64,000 nt of DNA. Source: Lichina pygmaea (taxonomy: Eukaryota; Ascomycota; Lichinomycetes; Lichinales; Lichinaceae). Position 1 is the stretch's first letter, and the number at the start of each line of letters is the position of its first letter. The stretch spans positions 2,666,001-2,730,000 of the forward strand of contig OY730169.1 of assembly GCA_963422465.1 (NCBI GenBank), given 5' to 3'. The notes beneath the pieces are model-generated. The model was not told the origin of the DNA, did no database searches, and was given only the letters and a program-made list of their open reading frames with translations. Positions 21,182 to 32,605 of the stretch are shown here, one piece after another. The position numbers and the translations under genes are program-made.

Positions 21182-23081
21182 TGAAATACAAACCGACAGG
21201 AAAGGATATATGAAGAGTTGAAGCACCCCCTCCCATCCCACAACGTCACATGCTAAATTTTACATGCTAAATTTTACATGGCTTGATCACGGTAATCTCC
21301 ACCTGCGACTGGATGCTACTTACGTCAAGTCGGTCGGCTTCCAAGCAATCATCTGCGCTGTGGCTTGCAGTCCGCAAAGCTAGCCTACCATGCTCGTGCG
21401 GTAACGTTACATGGTTGGCTACAGTGACCGCTTCCTAGCATTTCGACGATGGGTTGTCGCGTCTTCGCCTGCACCGTCGAAACAGCTTCCTACTCGTAGA
21501 GCTCGCCAGCCTCCGCGACAGGCATATCCTGCCGACTGCACCATCTTGCTTGGGTTCTTTTTTCTCTTTTTTTCTGTCAAGTGGCCCCGTCGTAGCGGCA
21601 CTCCTGGCTAAAGTACGTATGTACTTTGAAGCACTCTTGACCATCGCGCTCCTCAGTAAAGCATTTTGTATGATGTGATGAGTAGTCCGGGCTCGGGCAA
21701 TGTGAAGACGAGTGTTGTTTTATTCGGCAGATACTTGAGGTCTCTGGCTGATCCCAGCCAGAAGAGCTGAATGCCCACACTCGTGAGCGTGAACATGGAC
21801 TCAACCTACAGATGCTCTGCAAGGGTTGACCAGGTCCCTGATATGAGCCAATGGAAGTTGCTCAGACCTACACAAAAGTGGACCTGTATGTTTCTCGTTG
21901 CATTTCCTCATGCATCGATAACGACGGTTGGAGCGGTCCGTGACCCTGCCCCACAGCCGCGACTTTTGGTTATACATTGAGCTCTCGGATCTCTGTCCCT
22001 CGGCAGTTGATGACTTCCCCACTGGACAGGACCACCGAATGTCGACCCGGCAGCTGTTTGCCCCACAATACTCGGCCTTCGATGCCTCCCTGCCAGGTTA
22101 TGAGTCTCCGCTAAATTTGGAGTTGACGACTCAGTTTGCTTGTGCGTCCAGAGATGGGACGGTGTTCGGGCAGTATGACACAAGGTGGACTAAATCAATA
22201 TATGCAAGAGAACGAGACCGAGCATGACTTGAAAGGGGTGTTGGAGCTCAAGTCGTGCCGGCACTCCTCCATGATGCTGGATATCTGGTTGAGATAGCAT
22301 ACCAGCCGGAACCCTTGTATCATCTTACTTCTATGTCAACAAGCTTTTGCATCGCTGCTCCGTCGACATCCGCTGAGCGCCGCTGTGAGTACCGGCATAG
22401 TCTTGGATGTAGGCTAGCTGAACAGGCTTGATGTAGGTATCGTACTGTACGTCGGGAGAAGACAAGTGTCTCTGCTGCTCAGTTGATTCACAAATCAACT
22501 GCCGAGATGATGCTGTCCATACACCTCACAGACAAGATATTAACTTGCTTCCTTGGATCAGGAACAAAGCTTGCACGTGACAAATTTAGTCTTGACAAGC
22601 ACTGCAACTGCTCCAAGACCTCTTGGATGGAATAGCACAACAGCAAAAAGGCGACGCGCCAGTGCTCCCGAGCCCTTAGGACTGGTATCCGCCAATCACG
22701 ATCTCTACAATCCACGAAGGACAAGGCCAACCCAGCGCTCCAAGCGTCTAGAGATGAATTCCTGATAGTTTTCTGCGAGAGACGTCTTCAGTCCTGGATG
22801 GACCACACCTGCCATGGACATCCCCTGTCCACCAATGGGGACCAATAGGTATCCTGATCGATCCGTAATCTCCTATGGTGGTTGATGGTGCGGTCATGGA
22901 CCTGGGTCCTCCGGTCTGTATTGACATCGTCCAAAAGAATCTTTCTGACGCGGATTCATAGTCCTCTTGAGACCAAAGCGCCGCACGTGGCTTAGAAGTC
23001 CCTAAGCAGTGTAGCAAGGTCGAATGCCACAAGACGTTACGTACGTAAGATGTACGTACGTACTTCCGTACGTACGAGTTG
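21182..23081. other. 1.9-kb region without a recognised gene
   Basis: Reading frames here (for example 21928-22227 plus and 22748-23200 minus) show no family I recognise. GTACGTAC palindromes cluster at about 23038-23078. A CACGTG occurs at about 22576 and another at about 22985. Confidence 0.5.
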
Positions 23082-23420
23082 TATAGCGGAAATAACGTTA
23101 GATAGATACAAGCCAAAGTCAATTGTAGAGCCGCGTTGTCAAGACATCTAAGATGCTTGCACTCGTGCAACTCAGAGTTCTGTGTGACCCCTGTTGGCAT
23201 CGATGACTGCCTGGTAACATGCCTGCATGAAGTCCATCAGCTTGTTCAGTTGCTCTTGAGCGATCAATTTCCAAGCCTCATCTGACATCTTCTCTGGAAA
23301 ATATTTCTCGAGGTAATCCTTGACCCAGTGGCCTGGGGAGCGATCTGACCAAAGTGTTTTGATTCGGTTGCAGGCTCTTCAGTTTACTAAGCGTATGAAT
23401 TTAATGTTATTTCCGCTATA
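23082..23420 (-). mobile_element. internally deleted Tc1/mariner element with terminal inverted repeats
   Basis: Inverted repeats TAGCGGAAATAACGTTA (left, from 23084) and its reverse complement with one change (right, ending 23418) match over about 22 of 26 bp. Both are flanked by TA, the Tc1/mariner target duplication (23082-23083 and 23419-23420). Inside, on the minus strand, 23378-23172 encodes a peptide that looks like the C-terminus of a Tc1-type DDE transposase: HWVKDYLEKYFPEK, then QACYQAVIDANRGHTEL and a stop. The catalytic core is absent. The 335-bp body is therefore a non-autonomous deletion derivative that kept its 3' coding end. Confidence 0.75.
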
Positions 23421-23558
23421 TGGTGTGGACTTTTCCCCAGAACTTTGCCCGCAACACCTCCTCATCATCCATGTTGTCACACTTAGGGTTATTGACTAGT
23501 AGGCGAGAGCCTTTCCCTCACCATGCCTCAGGCTGCTCTGTTTTCCCTAGTATATAAA

Positions 23559-23660
23559 TTTATTAGTATTGATTGATTGATTGATTGTATTCCTACACCA
23601 CTCTAGCACTAGTGTATCTAGGCTATACTGGGTCAACTACAAAATCAATTTTATTAGTAT
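23559..23660 (-). mobile_element. 5'-truncated LINE tail, copy 3 (minus)
   Basis: Positions 23570-23649 match the 3' end of the LINE at 6895-8544 in reverse complement: a (TTGA)n tail and about 65 bp including CTAGCACTAGTGTATCTAGG and GGGTCAAC. An 11-bp direct repeat, TTTATTAGTAT, flanks it at 23559-23569 and 23650-23660. It is the shortest of three copies in the window. Confidence 0.88.
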
Positions 23661-23775
23661 AACTTCTTGTTAACTGTACTAGGAATCTTTACTTACTCCT
23701 CTGTCATCTGTGCCAGTGTTGCTTCATTCCAGTCCTGAAGAACAAGGCCATCTCGTACCTCGTACGTCCAGACCA

Positions 23776-24122
23776 TAGTGGTGGTGGTGGTGGTGGTGGT
23801 GGTGGTGGTGATGTAGGTTGGGTGTTGACTGTTAATTATTATCAGTGTTAGTACTAGTAATGTATAGTGCAGAGTAGTGGTGTTAGTACTTACTGGTGAT
23901 GCTTGTGCTCATGCTTGTGCTTGTGCTGCTGTCACTGCCACTGCCCGTGATGGTGGTAATGGTGGTGGTGGGGTGGGTGGCGGCGGTGTCGGGAAGTGAG
24001 ATTGACTGTAGCTTGTCACTGGTGTTAGTGCTGGTGCTTGTACTAGTGCTGGTGCTGCTGATCAACTTACTATTGCTGCTGCTGCTCGCTCATTGCTGCG
24101 AATCATGGCAGTGCTGGTGCTG
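23776..24122. repeat. GTG microsatellite and degenerate GTGCTG-rich tract
   Basis: A (GTG)n run at about 23778-23811 is followed at 23885-24122 by degenerate triplet sequence rich in TGGTGC and TGCTGG. These open long low-complexity frames on both strands (poly Val-Leu or Ser-Thr) that are unlikely to be genes. Confidence 0.7.
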
Positions 24123-24149
24123 TGATCAGAGGCTGAGATTTTGACGAAT

Positions 24150-25047
24150 AGTCGCGGGAATGTGTGGCGATTTTGGCGGGGGGGGGGGGGGCGGGGTGGT
24201 CGCGGGCGCTTACTTAAATAGACCCTGGAGTCAGCGCTACCTTAGTCAGCCGCGAGGGTAGCGGTCTAGTCAGCCGCGAGCCCCACCAAATGGACCCGTC
24301 TACCGGAAGAAGCTATAGCGACGCTACAACAGCGAGCGACAGTAGCATCGGTGCAACGTTGGAAGAGGAAGATGGTACGTAACGTAGTACGTTACGTACA
24401 TACGTACCTTACGTACGATACCGTACGTACATACGTAGTGTCACGAGCAGCAGAGCCACCCCACGTCACCTGACCGCGCTTAGTCAGCTGCTTAGCTTAG
24501 TAGCTCCCACTTAGCAGACTTCTTAGGATCCTCAGCGATCAATCTACGCATCTCCCTGCAGGCGCCCTACAGCCCTACCCTGACCTCGTCCCTCCGCGCC
24601 CTAGCAAAGCTACTCCTAGGGCCCGATAGACTTCTTCTGGCCACGCTGCTCTAAGGACCCTCGAGAGGCGTAGCCTAGGACTCGCTGGGACTTCGCCCTC
24701 TCACAGAGACATAGGATCTACAAATGTGAAGAAAGGAGAGAGATATAGTAGATAGAATCATGTACCTCCGTGTGGAGAGAGGTATCAGAGTAATTGTCTG
24801 TCTGATAAAATTCACCCACTAGTACTGCGCATATGTACATATGGACAAGTCTTCTCTGTGCTTCCATACATACGTAGATTAAACAGACTAGCACAGCACG
24901 CACAGCTACCCAGATTGAGTGTAAAGCTTGCTTTACACTCTAATACTCAAGTAATACACCTTACGCACCAGTAGTCTATACTATCCTGTATCACTTCCAA
25001 GGGTTTCTCCGTATCCTCCCCTTTCATGTCTGGTGGGAGGGCTCTTC
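24150..25047. other. dispersed repeat and gene-free stretch
   Basis: Positions 24160-24215 (GATTTTGGCG, a 14-G run, then GGTCGCGGGCGCT) resemble 34560-34610. TAGTCAGCCGCGAG occurs twice at about 24242 and 24269. An ATG at 24292 starts an open 85-nt stretch (MDPSTGRSYSDATTAS...) that runs into a GTACGT donor-like site, but no later exon was recognised. A dense block of GTACGTAC palindromes covers 24374-24442. Nothing is seen from 24720 to 25047. Confidence 0.5.
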
Positions 25048-26240
25048 TCAGTCCATCGCTTGATCTCGCGCAATTTTTTGCAAGTCCACCAGAAACCTCC
25101 ATCGACCAGTTTTCTTCCAGTCTTTAGCCCTCCACTCATTCGCGATCTTCGGATAGTATTCCAAGACATCGAATATGGTGGTGTCATGCGCGAAGACAAC
25201 AAGGATTCTGGGATCAGCATCAAAATCCTGAATCCGCTCAATTGTCATCTCTGCGGTAGCAAGGTGCTCTGGGAACCGCGGGTCCAGGCCCAGAAAAGGC
25301 AACGTGGCCGAGTTCCCCAGATGGATTTGTAGGAGTAGCTTGTCCGGGCAAGGACATGGTACCAGACCTGGCTCGTCGATGATCTGGGGGAGTGGTACAG
25401 CCTTTGTCGGTCGGAACTCACCCCCGAGATGAACACTATCGGCTGCCATAAGAATGAACGACTCAGGCGATGCAGTAGTCCTAGCCAGAGCATTGATGTG
25501 TCCCAGAGAATGCTACGAGTAGGTGAGCTTTCAGAACAAGGAAGCGAGACTGGGTATATTGACCCCAGGGGCATTGAGTAGATAGAAACTTCCATCCCCG
25601 AAGTAGTCGTAGCCAGACATACCACCAACATCAATGGTGAACTGCTTCTCCATGATCTCAACAACATCGTGGCCAGTGATATCAGCGTTGTTGAATTCAG
25701 CAGCAGGATTCGCAGGCCAGCCGGGCATCTGTTTCCCCTTGATCCCAGGTCCCACTAGGACCTTGACTGTCTTGGGGAGCTTGAAGGGATTGCCAGTGTG
25801 ATCCCAGTGTAGGTGACTGATCAACAGTCGGTAAGCGTCCTTGGAGAAGATAGAACGGTGACAACACCGGTGCTCCCGTTTTGTTCCTACCTCCAGATAA
25901 TAGCCTCAACCTCGGCCAGGTCAGTGCCATGCTCCAGCAAGATGTCGGCGACATCTTTCTCGACTTTCACCTTGGTACCCCACTGTTTTAAGCTTTCCAC
26001 CGTGGGCGGTACCAGATTCTCCCAGTCTTTGCGAATACCAAGATCAAAGATGACTTTCCTAATGCAAGTATCATCGTGGTGGGTGATGAGGAATGAGTAG
26101 GAGCAGAGGTCAAAGGTGTTGAGACCTTCAAAAGGCGGTCGGAACCAGTCTGAACAAGGAAAATCATACGCCCATGCTGTAGTGTTGATTATGGCCACTG
26201 TGACCGTGACTGATGAGGTCGGGATATTTAGTGTAGACAT
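25048..26240 (-). CDS. metallo-beta-lactamase-fold hydrolase
   Basis: Three exons, 25891-26240, 25564-25816 and 25048-25512, phase-consistent, give 355 aa. The zinc-binding motif SHLHWDHTG (HxHxDH) is formed exactly across the first splice junction (IIW/SHLHWDH), which supports the model. Further ligands are likely His in APGHSLGHINAL and Asp in MAADSVHLGGE, with a late His in VVFAHD. The arrangement matches MBL-fold enzymes of the lactonase-like kind found in fungal accessory and secondary-metabolite loci. Nothing beside it suggests a pathway, so the substrate is unknown. A short hydrophobic stretch near the N-terminus is not a convincing signal peptide. The fold assignment is firm, the function open. 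Confidence 0.85.
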
Positions 26241-27615
26241 TTCTTAAAGTACAGACTTTGACTGGCAGTTGAAGAACTGTGGGATAGCACGCACGGATGC
26301 TGCACGGGAGTACGTACGTACCTCCGTACTGAACGTATGTACGAGTACTCGTACAGTACGCGCGAGGAGTACGTATTACGTATGTACATACGTACGGTAC
26401 ATACGTACGTACAGCTTGCCGCGTTGGGGAAAGCCCCCTGGTCTGGTGATACCCTCGCTAGAGGTGGGGCAATTCCCCCCATGGCACGGGTACAGTACTG
26501 CTTACCGCAACGTAAGTTTTTTAGTCCTCCGATTGTAATACGTACAGTACAGTACGAGTATGATACTGGGTACCGTAGCCCCAGTGCCGTGGGGGAATTA
26601 TCACGTGCATGGGCAAGCCTGTCCATGATGTTAGGATTGCAACACTGCCAAGGTCCAATCTTGGGAAGGACACGGTGGGCTGCAGAATAGAGGCTGAATA
26701 GGGACTGAACAGGGGTTGAATTCGTGTATATAGCGAGTGTTTTTTCCTAGAGAAATTGACAACGGCTCTTCCCTGCCTCCCAGCTCCAACACATGAGCCT
26801 TCCAGTTTGGCGACCGGACCGTGGGCCAGGGACGCAGCCTGCAAGAGATGTCGAAGGCGACAGTCATCTGCTGTATCTTTGAATATCGGTGGCAATATTG
26901 TGCGACAGTCATTTGCATGTGCGAGCAAATGGTTTGGATCTCCCAACGTGTCTTGATGTCAAAGACGCTTTTCCCTTCTGACCTCCTTTTCTCAACCCCG
27001 AGCGACGCGGCTGGCTCAGGGCTCGTCATCCACGCAAGGCAGTATGATAAGCATTTCGAGGGGAGGAGTACTTTGTACCAGCTGGACCGTCTTTGGGCAG
27101 GTTACATCTGGCATATGTCAGTTTTTGCCGACACTCGGCCCAGGAGGGACATGAACCAGAGCATTTTCGATCTCCCAGCCCCGGCCAAAATACACCGACA
27201 GAGCGCACCGTCACCGATACTGTGTTCCTTGATCCATGTCATTCCTACATGTAGAATCTATTGAACTGCTACTGTGTTGAACGACTATCAAGACACAAGA
27301 ACAATCTGGAAGCTGCTCCCCCACTGCAGAGAGTTTCAAATTCGCAGTGAATCCGAGCCGCGAGGCTCGCCGGGCTTCAAATGGACATCTTCGTCCAAAA
27401 ATACCTCCTGAGGCATGCGGTCCCTGACTATACTGTACCAAAGGTCTTGACGGTCTCGATGAACCCACTCGTGTCTTGTTCGAGACTGTCTCGAGCGAGC
27501 TCGAGCGCCTGCGACCCACGAGTAAGGCTCCGAGATGTCTCCGTTGCGCCTGCTCGGTCGTCCGTCGTGTTGACACGCCGACCATGAGAATCTGCGACGA
27601 AGCCAATGAAGAAGT
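26241..27615. other. intergenic region rich in GTAC palindromes
   Basis: No gene recognised. 26303-26412 and 26538-26560 hold repeated GTACGTAC/TACGTA sequence. A CACGTG lies at about 26602. 27260-27600 has short open frames without resemblance to known families. Confidence 0.5.
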
Positions 27616-28841
27616 ATGCTCACTGCCTCGGTAGTTCACGAGGCCTCCAACGTCATCCGGTCTAGACTGAAGCCGCACCAGGTCGCCGCTTTCAAGTGGT
27701 GGGAGCGAACAGGACGAGATCAATATGACAATGGGCCGGAGAAGCTGCTTGATCTGATCAGGGCGACCAACTTCCTCCAGAAAGCATCCCGGAACAAACT
27801 AGTCTCCGCTCTGCTGAAGGCGATAGCAACGGTCCGTCCGCAGTCGTCACCGGACGCCATGATGCCGATGGGCAACCTTGGCGGCTATCGATATGCCTTC
27901 TGGCCAGAGGTGGAGGTCTGCAAACTCGAAAGAGCAAGCGAAGACGAGGAGCACTACCCTCCAGTTCCGGCAGAGCTGTTGTCCGACAACCAGCCATTGC
28001 GCGGTCCTTACGTGTGGTTGTGGGAACGGACGTACGATGAGATCTGGTGCCCACCTTCTCTGTTTGGAGAACCACAACGACGATATGGGAGGCGTTCAGG
28101 TGGCGATGTCCTCGGTGGACCACCAACAGATGGGCACTGGGGGGGGGGGGGGGGGGGGGGGGAAACGACACTCCTTCGGACAGGGCGCGCCCGAGTGAGC
28201 ATGCTTCACGGCTATCGTTGCGGGGCTGGTCCCGACGCTCGACTGCGAAGCCTTGGTGCAACGGGAGGTCCTCTCTCGCGTCTCCCGGAGCTCTGGCAGA
28301 GCCCAGTATGGATGCGACTCCTGTCGTGCCGCCCACCGTTGCAGCAAGCGCGACGCCAGACCGTCGTCACGCGTTCATGGTTCTCGGTCGACTGCACGTG
28401 AAGCCTCCCCGCAGGACGGCCAGGTCAGGTCTGAGGTGGCTCAAAGTGAGCGGTTGGGACAGCACTGACTACGTCGTGGCGGTCAGCATGCTGGACTCGT
28501 CCGTGTGGATCATCTACGAAGCGTGGGACAAGAAGGTATGGAGCGATGAAATGCAGATGACCACAAGGTACGAACCTCGCAAGTCGTGGCTCGACACGAC
28601 CTCGTCGAAGGGCCACTTCCAGCCGGAGCGAGACCGGAACTGGGGCTGCCTCAGGGGCTGCGACGAGCGCAGGCTCCTGACGGCGAAGATCGCCGACGAC
28701 GTCAAGTCGTGGGCCGCGCTCGGCTCGTTCGACGGCCCGATCAGGCTCCGACGCGGCTCGATGGAAGACGGCTCCGTCCCTGTCTTCGTCGAGGTCTATG
28801 CTCCTGTCCGGAAGGACGAGATCCTCTTCCCATACTGGTGA
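27616..28841 (+). CDS. unidentified protein gene spanning a 24-G tract
   Basis: I do not recognise the family. Two coding-looking stretches lie in different frames: an upstream one (27616-28138) with HQVAAFKWWERTGRD, PVPAELLSDN and YVWLWERTYDEIW, and a downstream one ending at 28841 with STDYVVAVSMLDSSVWIIYE and GHFQPERDRNWGCLRG. A run of 24 G (28139-28162) separates them. Either an intron removes the G tract (candidate ends: GTGGCG near 28100 and TTGCAG near 28341), the tract length is misassembled, or the gene is broken. Start and exon limits are uncertain. The Trp-rich, soluble composition shows no membrane segment or signal peptide. Confidence 0.5.
28139..28162. repeat. 24-bp poly-G tract
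   Basis: An uninterrupted run of 24 G lies within the unidentified gene. Its length is hard to sequence accurately and decides the reading frame downstream. Confidence 0.9.
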
Positions 28842-30462
28842 TGGAAGTTCTTGTCCCGCCCACTGCCCCCTCGCTCCACCGTTTCAGGAGCCATGGCCGG
28901 TGGTGATGTACGGGGTGGGTGGTGGGGCTGGTAGTCATCGTCATCTTCGGGCACTCCCCCAGGGCAGGCCCCGGGGGACGAATACGTCAACCATCACTGC
29001 AGCAGACGTCTGGCCGTCTAGTCTGGCCGTCTCATCTAGTGATCTAGTCTGGCCGTCTAGTGTAATCGTCTAGTGTAATCGTCTAGTCTGGTGATCTAGT
29101 CTGGTGGTCTAGCTTGACCGTCCAATCTAGCCGTCCAATCTAATGATCTAATTTAATGATCTAATTTAATGATCTAGTCTGGTCATGTTAATCACCCAGC
29201 AGTCTTACCGTATGCATTCTTGTGAGATGTACATACATCTCTCGATGAAATCTCTCTCGATGAAATCTCTCGCATGAAATCTCTCTCTCCATGGAATCTC
29301 TCGACGAAATCTCTCCATGAATCCGTCCCAACTGTTGGTTGCATACATGATCACTCACGACATGGGATCCTCTTGATGCAAAGACGGTATACGTTGTCGT
29401 TGTCGTTGTCGTTGTCGTGTACGTCAGTTGCTGAGTGTGTGCATTCCCTCTCTAATCATTGATCACTCCAAGCATTGATCACTCTAATCATCCCCTCCGA
29501 TCATCCCTCTCTAATCATTGATCCCTCCAAGCATTGATCACTCCAATCATCGATCCCTCCAAGCATTGATCACTCTAATCAACAGTGTATCGATGGCATG
29601 TCAACGGTGTATCAATAGCACATCAAGAGCATAACAATGGCATGTCAACAGTGTATCAATAGCACATCAAGAGCATGTCAGCAGGATATCCATGGCACAT
29701 CAGTGACGCACCATCATACACCACGCAGTGTGAGAACAAACACATCAAAGCACGAGAAAAAACCAGAGTGAAAAGAAGAGGAGAGCACGTCATAGGAGGT
29801 AGGAATGGAGCAAGGAGAAGAAGAGGAAAGTTGTGTGCTGTATGTACATTCAAAGGCAAAGTTCTCGGCAGGAATGAAAAACACGCTAGAGGTGGCGCCA
29901 TGCAGATTCAAAGGATCAACAGATTCAACAGATGGAGCAAAGAGATGCGTGACCTAACAATCAGCGTGACAGAATTCGACTTGAGTGGCGTGTGTGACAG
30001 CATGATGAGAAAGATAGTACATGCTGAGGACGTAGACAACTCCCTTCCGGGCACGGACTACACCGAGCCACCCCGACGTATTGCTGACACATGTCCCGTA
30101 GCTCATTGCAAGGTGATCAAGTCAGTCGTGGGGCATCGTCATGTGCGTCGATCGCCGTGGTGGGCCCGAGTCCGACGGACCAACTCACGGTATCCCCTGG
30201 TCGGAGCAGGCAGCAGCGATCTGCGGCAGCATCCTGTGAGGGCCGCACAGGCCGTTATCACGATCGTTCGACGAGCACGACCCAGGCGGGGCCCGCAAGG
30301 CAGGAATAACGCGCCAGGCCAATCTCCAGACGACCCGGTCACCAAGAGCTGGGCTCGTCACAGACTCTCCGTGTGGCGAAGCAAGTCTCGAGAAGACCCG
30401 GTCACCAAAGTCTGCGTTGCACGTGGCCTCGCCGACCACCGCTCCAAAAGAAAAAGCAAGGG
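28842..30462. repeat. intergenic zone with a series of minisatellites
   Basis: Several unrelated short tandem repeats follow each other: about 16-bp units of the CTAGTCTGGCCGT type at 29015-29182, CTCTCGATGAAAT-like units at 29226-29320, GTCGTT at about 29393-29421, CATTGATCACTCC-like units at 29445-29580, and GTGTATCAATAGCACATCAA units at 29583-29690. A long frame at 29675-30559 is compositionally odd and overlaps the 3' end of the bHLH gene; I do not support it as a gene. Confidence 0.8.
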
Positions 30463-32563
30463 TCACGCTGGCTCGTTCGACCGCTCCTTCAGCCTCTTCT
30501 CGGCTGCCTCGAGCTGGCCCTTGGTGTCGCACAGGTCGCGCTGCAGCTCCTTGATGTAGGCAATCGCCATCTCGACCGTGCTGGCCTTGCTGCCGGCCTG
30601 CTGCTGGGCCGGAGAGCCCTCGTTGGGTCCATCGTCCCCGGCGTTGCAGGGCTTCTCGCGGCCCGCGCCGGCTGGCAGGAGTCCGGCGATCTCGTGCAGG
30701 GCCTGGTTGATCCGGTTGCGGCGCCCTTGCTCGGCGATCTTGTGCGAGGTCCGCTTCGACGTCAGGTTCGTCGACAGCGCCTCCGGGTACGACACCCCCG
30801 GCAGGTGGTTGCCCTCCAGTATGTTCTGGTAGTTGGACTTGGACGCGAGCAGCAACGTCGACGTCTCGGCCGACACCGCCGTCCCCTCCGGTAGGAGCGG
30901 CTTGATGCCGGGAGAGATCTTCGGCCGCAACGCCGGACTGGCCTGGACCGAGTTGGGGTTGGTACGTTTCTTGGCGCCGCGTCCGACGACGCCGGCCTTC
31001 TTCCTGTCCGGCCCGTTGTCCACGCCCTTCTTCTCTCTGCCCTGGGATGGCTCGGTCGGTGCGGGATTCGGTCCGTCGGCGGACGTCGGTGTCGAGCCTG
31101 GAGCGAGTGCCCCGGGCGCCGGCACGGTCGGAGAGCCAGGCCCCCGCGCCTCTGCGGCCTGGTCGCCGCTGGCGGACGGGACCGGGTACGGCGTAGCGTG
31201 CGAGGAGCCCTGCGCCTTCTGGGCCGCCCGATCGGCACTGTCGGCCGAGCTCGAGCCGGCCGGCGCCAGCGGCTTCGACACCGGCGGGACCGCCTTTCCC
31301 TTCGAGGGAGCTTTCCGGAGCCTCATCAGGGACGCCGGCGTGGCCGGATGGAGCCCTGATCCCTCCCCTCCGGCGCTGCCGGCGCCGGCGCCTGCGCCGG
31401 CGGCGGTCTGCGCTTCGGGTGCGCCGTCCGAGGCGTCCGCGACGACGTCCATGTCGGCGCCGAGCAGGGCCTCACGACCCTCCACGGTCGTGTCCGGGAC
31501 CGGAGGCGGCGGCATGAGCGCCTCCGTGAGCGGTTCCGGAGATATCGAGTCGGTTCCGGACCGCTCCGGCTCGAGTGGCCGTCCCTCGGCCGGGCGAGGC
31601 CGGACGGCATCGGACGGCGGCCGAGGTTCGTGGGCCAAGTCGATCAGGCCTTGGGCGGGTCGAGTGGTGACGAGGGCAGGCCGACGGCGCTGCGGCTTCA
31701 TCGCCGGCGACTGGCGGACGACTCGCGACGACGAGCGGGTCGGGATCGATCTCCTGCGCGCCCGTTGCGCCGATCCCGGTTGCGAGGTGACCGTCGCCGA
31801 CGTCGGGGTGGCGACGGCCGTCGTCGGCGTCAGCGCAGTCGGACTGACGGCGTAGGCCGGGTGCTCGAGGGAGTCGGCCGGCGAGGACGCGATCGAGGTG
31901 TCGGACCGGCTCGACTGCTGGTACGCACCGCGGTGCGAGGTCGAATGCTGAGCCTCGAGAGCGGGCGACGTGAGCGGGCTGAGGTACGCGCCCAGCACCG
32001 TGTATTCGGGCACGGCGAACTGAGCCTCGAGCGGGGTGACCGCGGGGGACACGAGCGGGGTGAAGATCATCTGCGAGGAGGGAGAGAGAGAGAGAGAGCG
32101 CGCGCGGGGACGTCAGCTTGTCCGGAGGTGACGTCGACTCGAACGGCGTCGGAACCCACCTGATCGTCCTGTGCTCGCTGGTACGTTGCGCTCTGCTGAG
32201 CTTGGGACTCCATCGTCGGGTAGTATCGAACGGCGGCTGCCTGCATCTCGCTGCTGTTCGGGGTCGGAGGGAAGATGAACTGCTGGGCGAGTGTTTGTTC
32301 GCGCATGCGCTGCTGCTGTTGCATTCGCGCGCGATGCTGGTGCAGCTGCTGTGAGGGCAACTGCTGCAACTGCTGCAACTGTTGTTGTTGTTGTTGTTGT
32401 TGGAGTAGTGGAAGCTGGGTCTGCAGATGGAGGGACATTGGCGGGCCGGTCACCGGCTGAACGTGTGCCATCGACAGGGCCAACCGTTGCTGCATCTCGA
32501 TCGCACCCCGTTGATGCTGTTGTTGTTGTTGTTGTTGTTGTTGTTGATGTCGTTGCCGTCGTC

Positions 32564-32605
<42 letters not shown>

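Noticed and set aside
23883-24144. Val/Leu-rich and Ser/Thr-rich reading frames on both strands
   Set aside because: Both are translations of a degenerate triplet repeat and lack any non-repetitive sequence.
29675-30559. Plus-strand reading frame of 294 codons
   Set aside because: It starts in a minisatellite, is Arg-rich without family motifs, and overlaps the end of the NUC-1-type gene.
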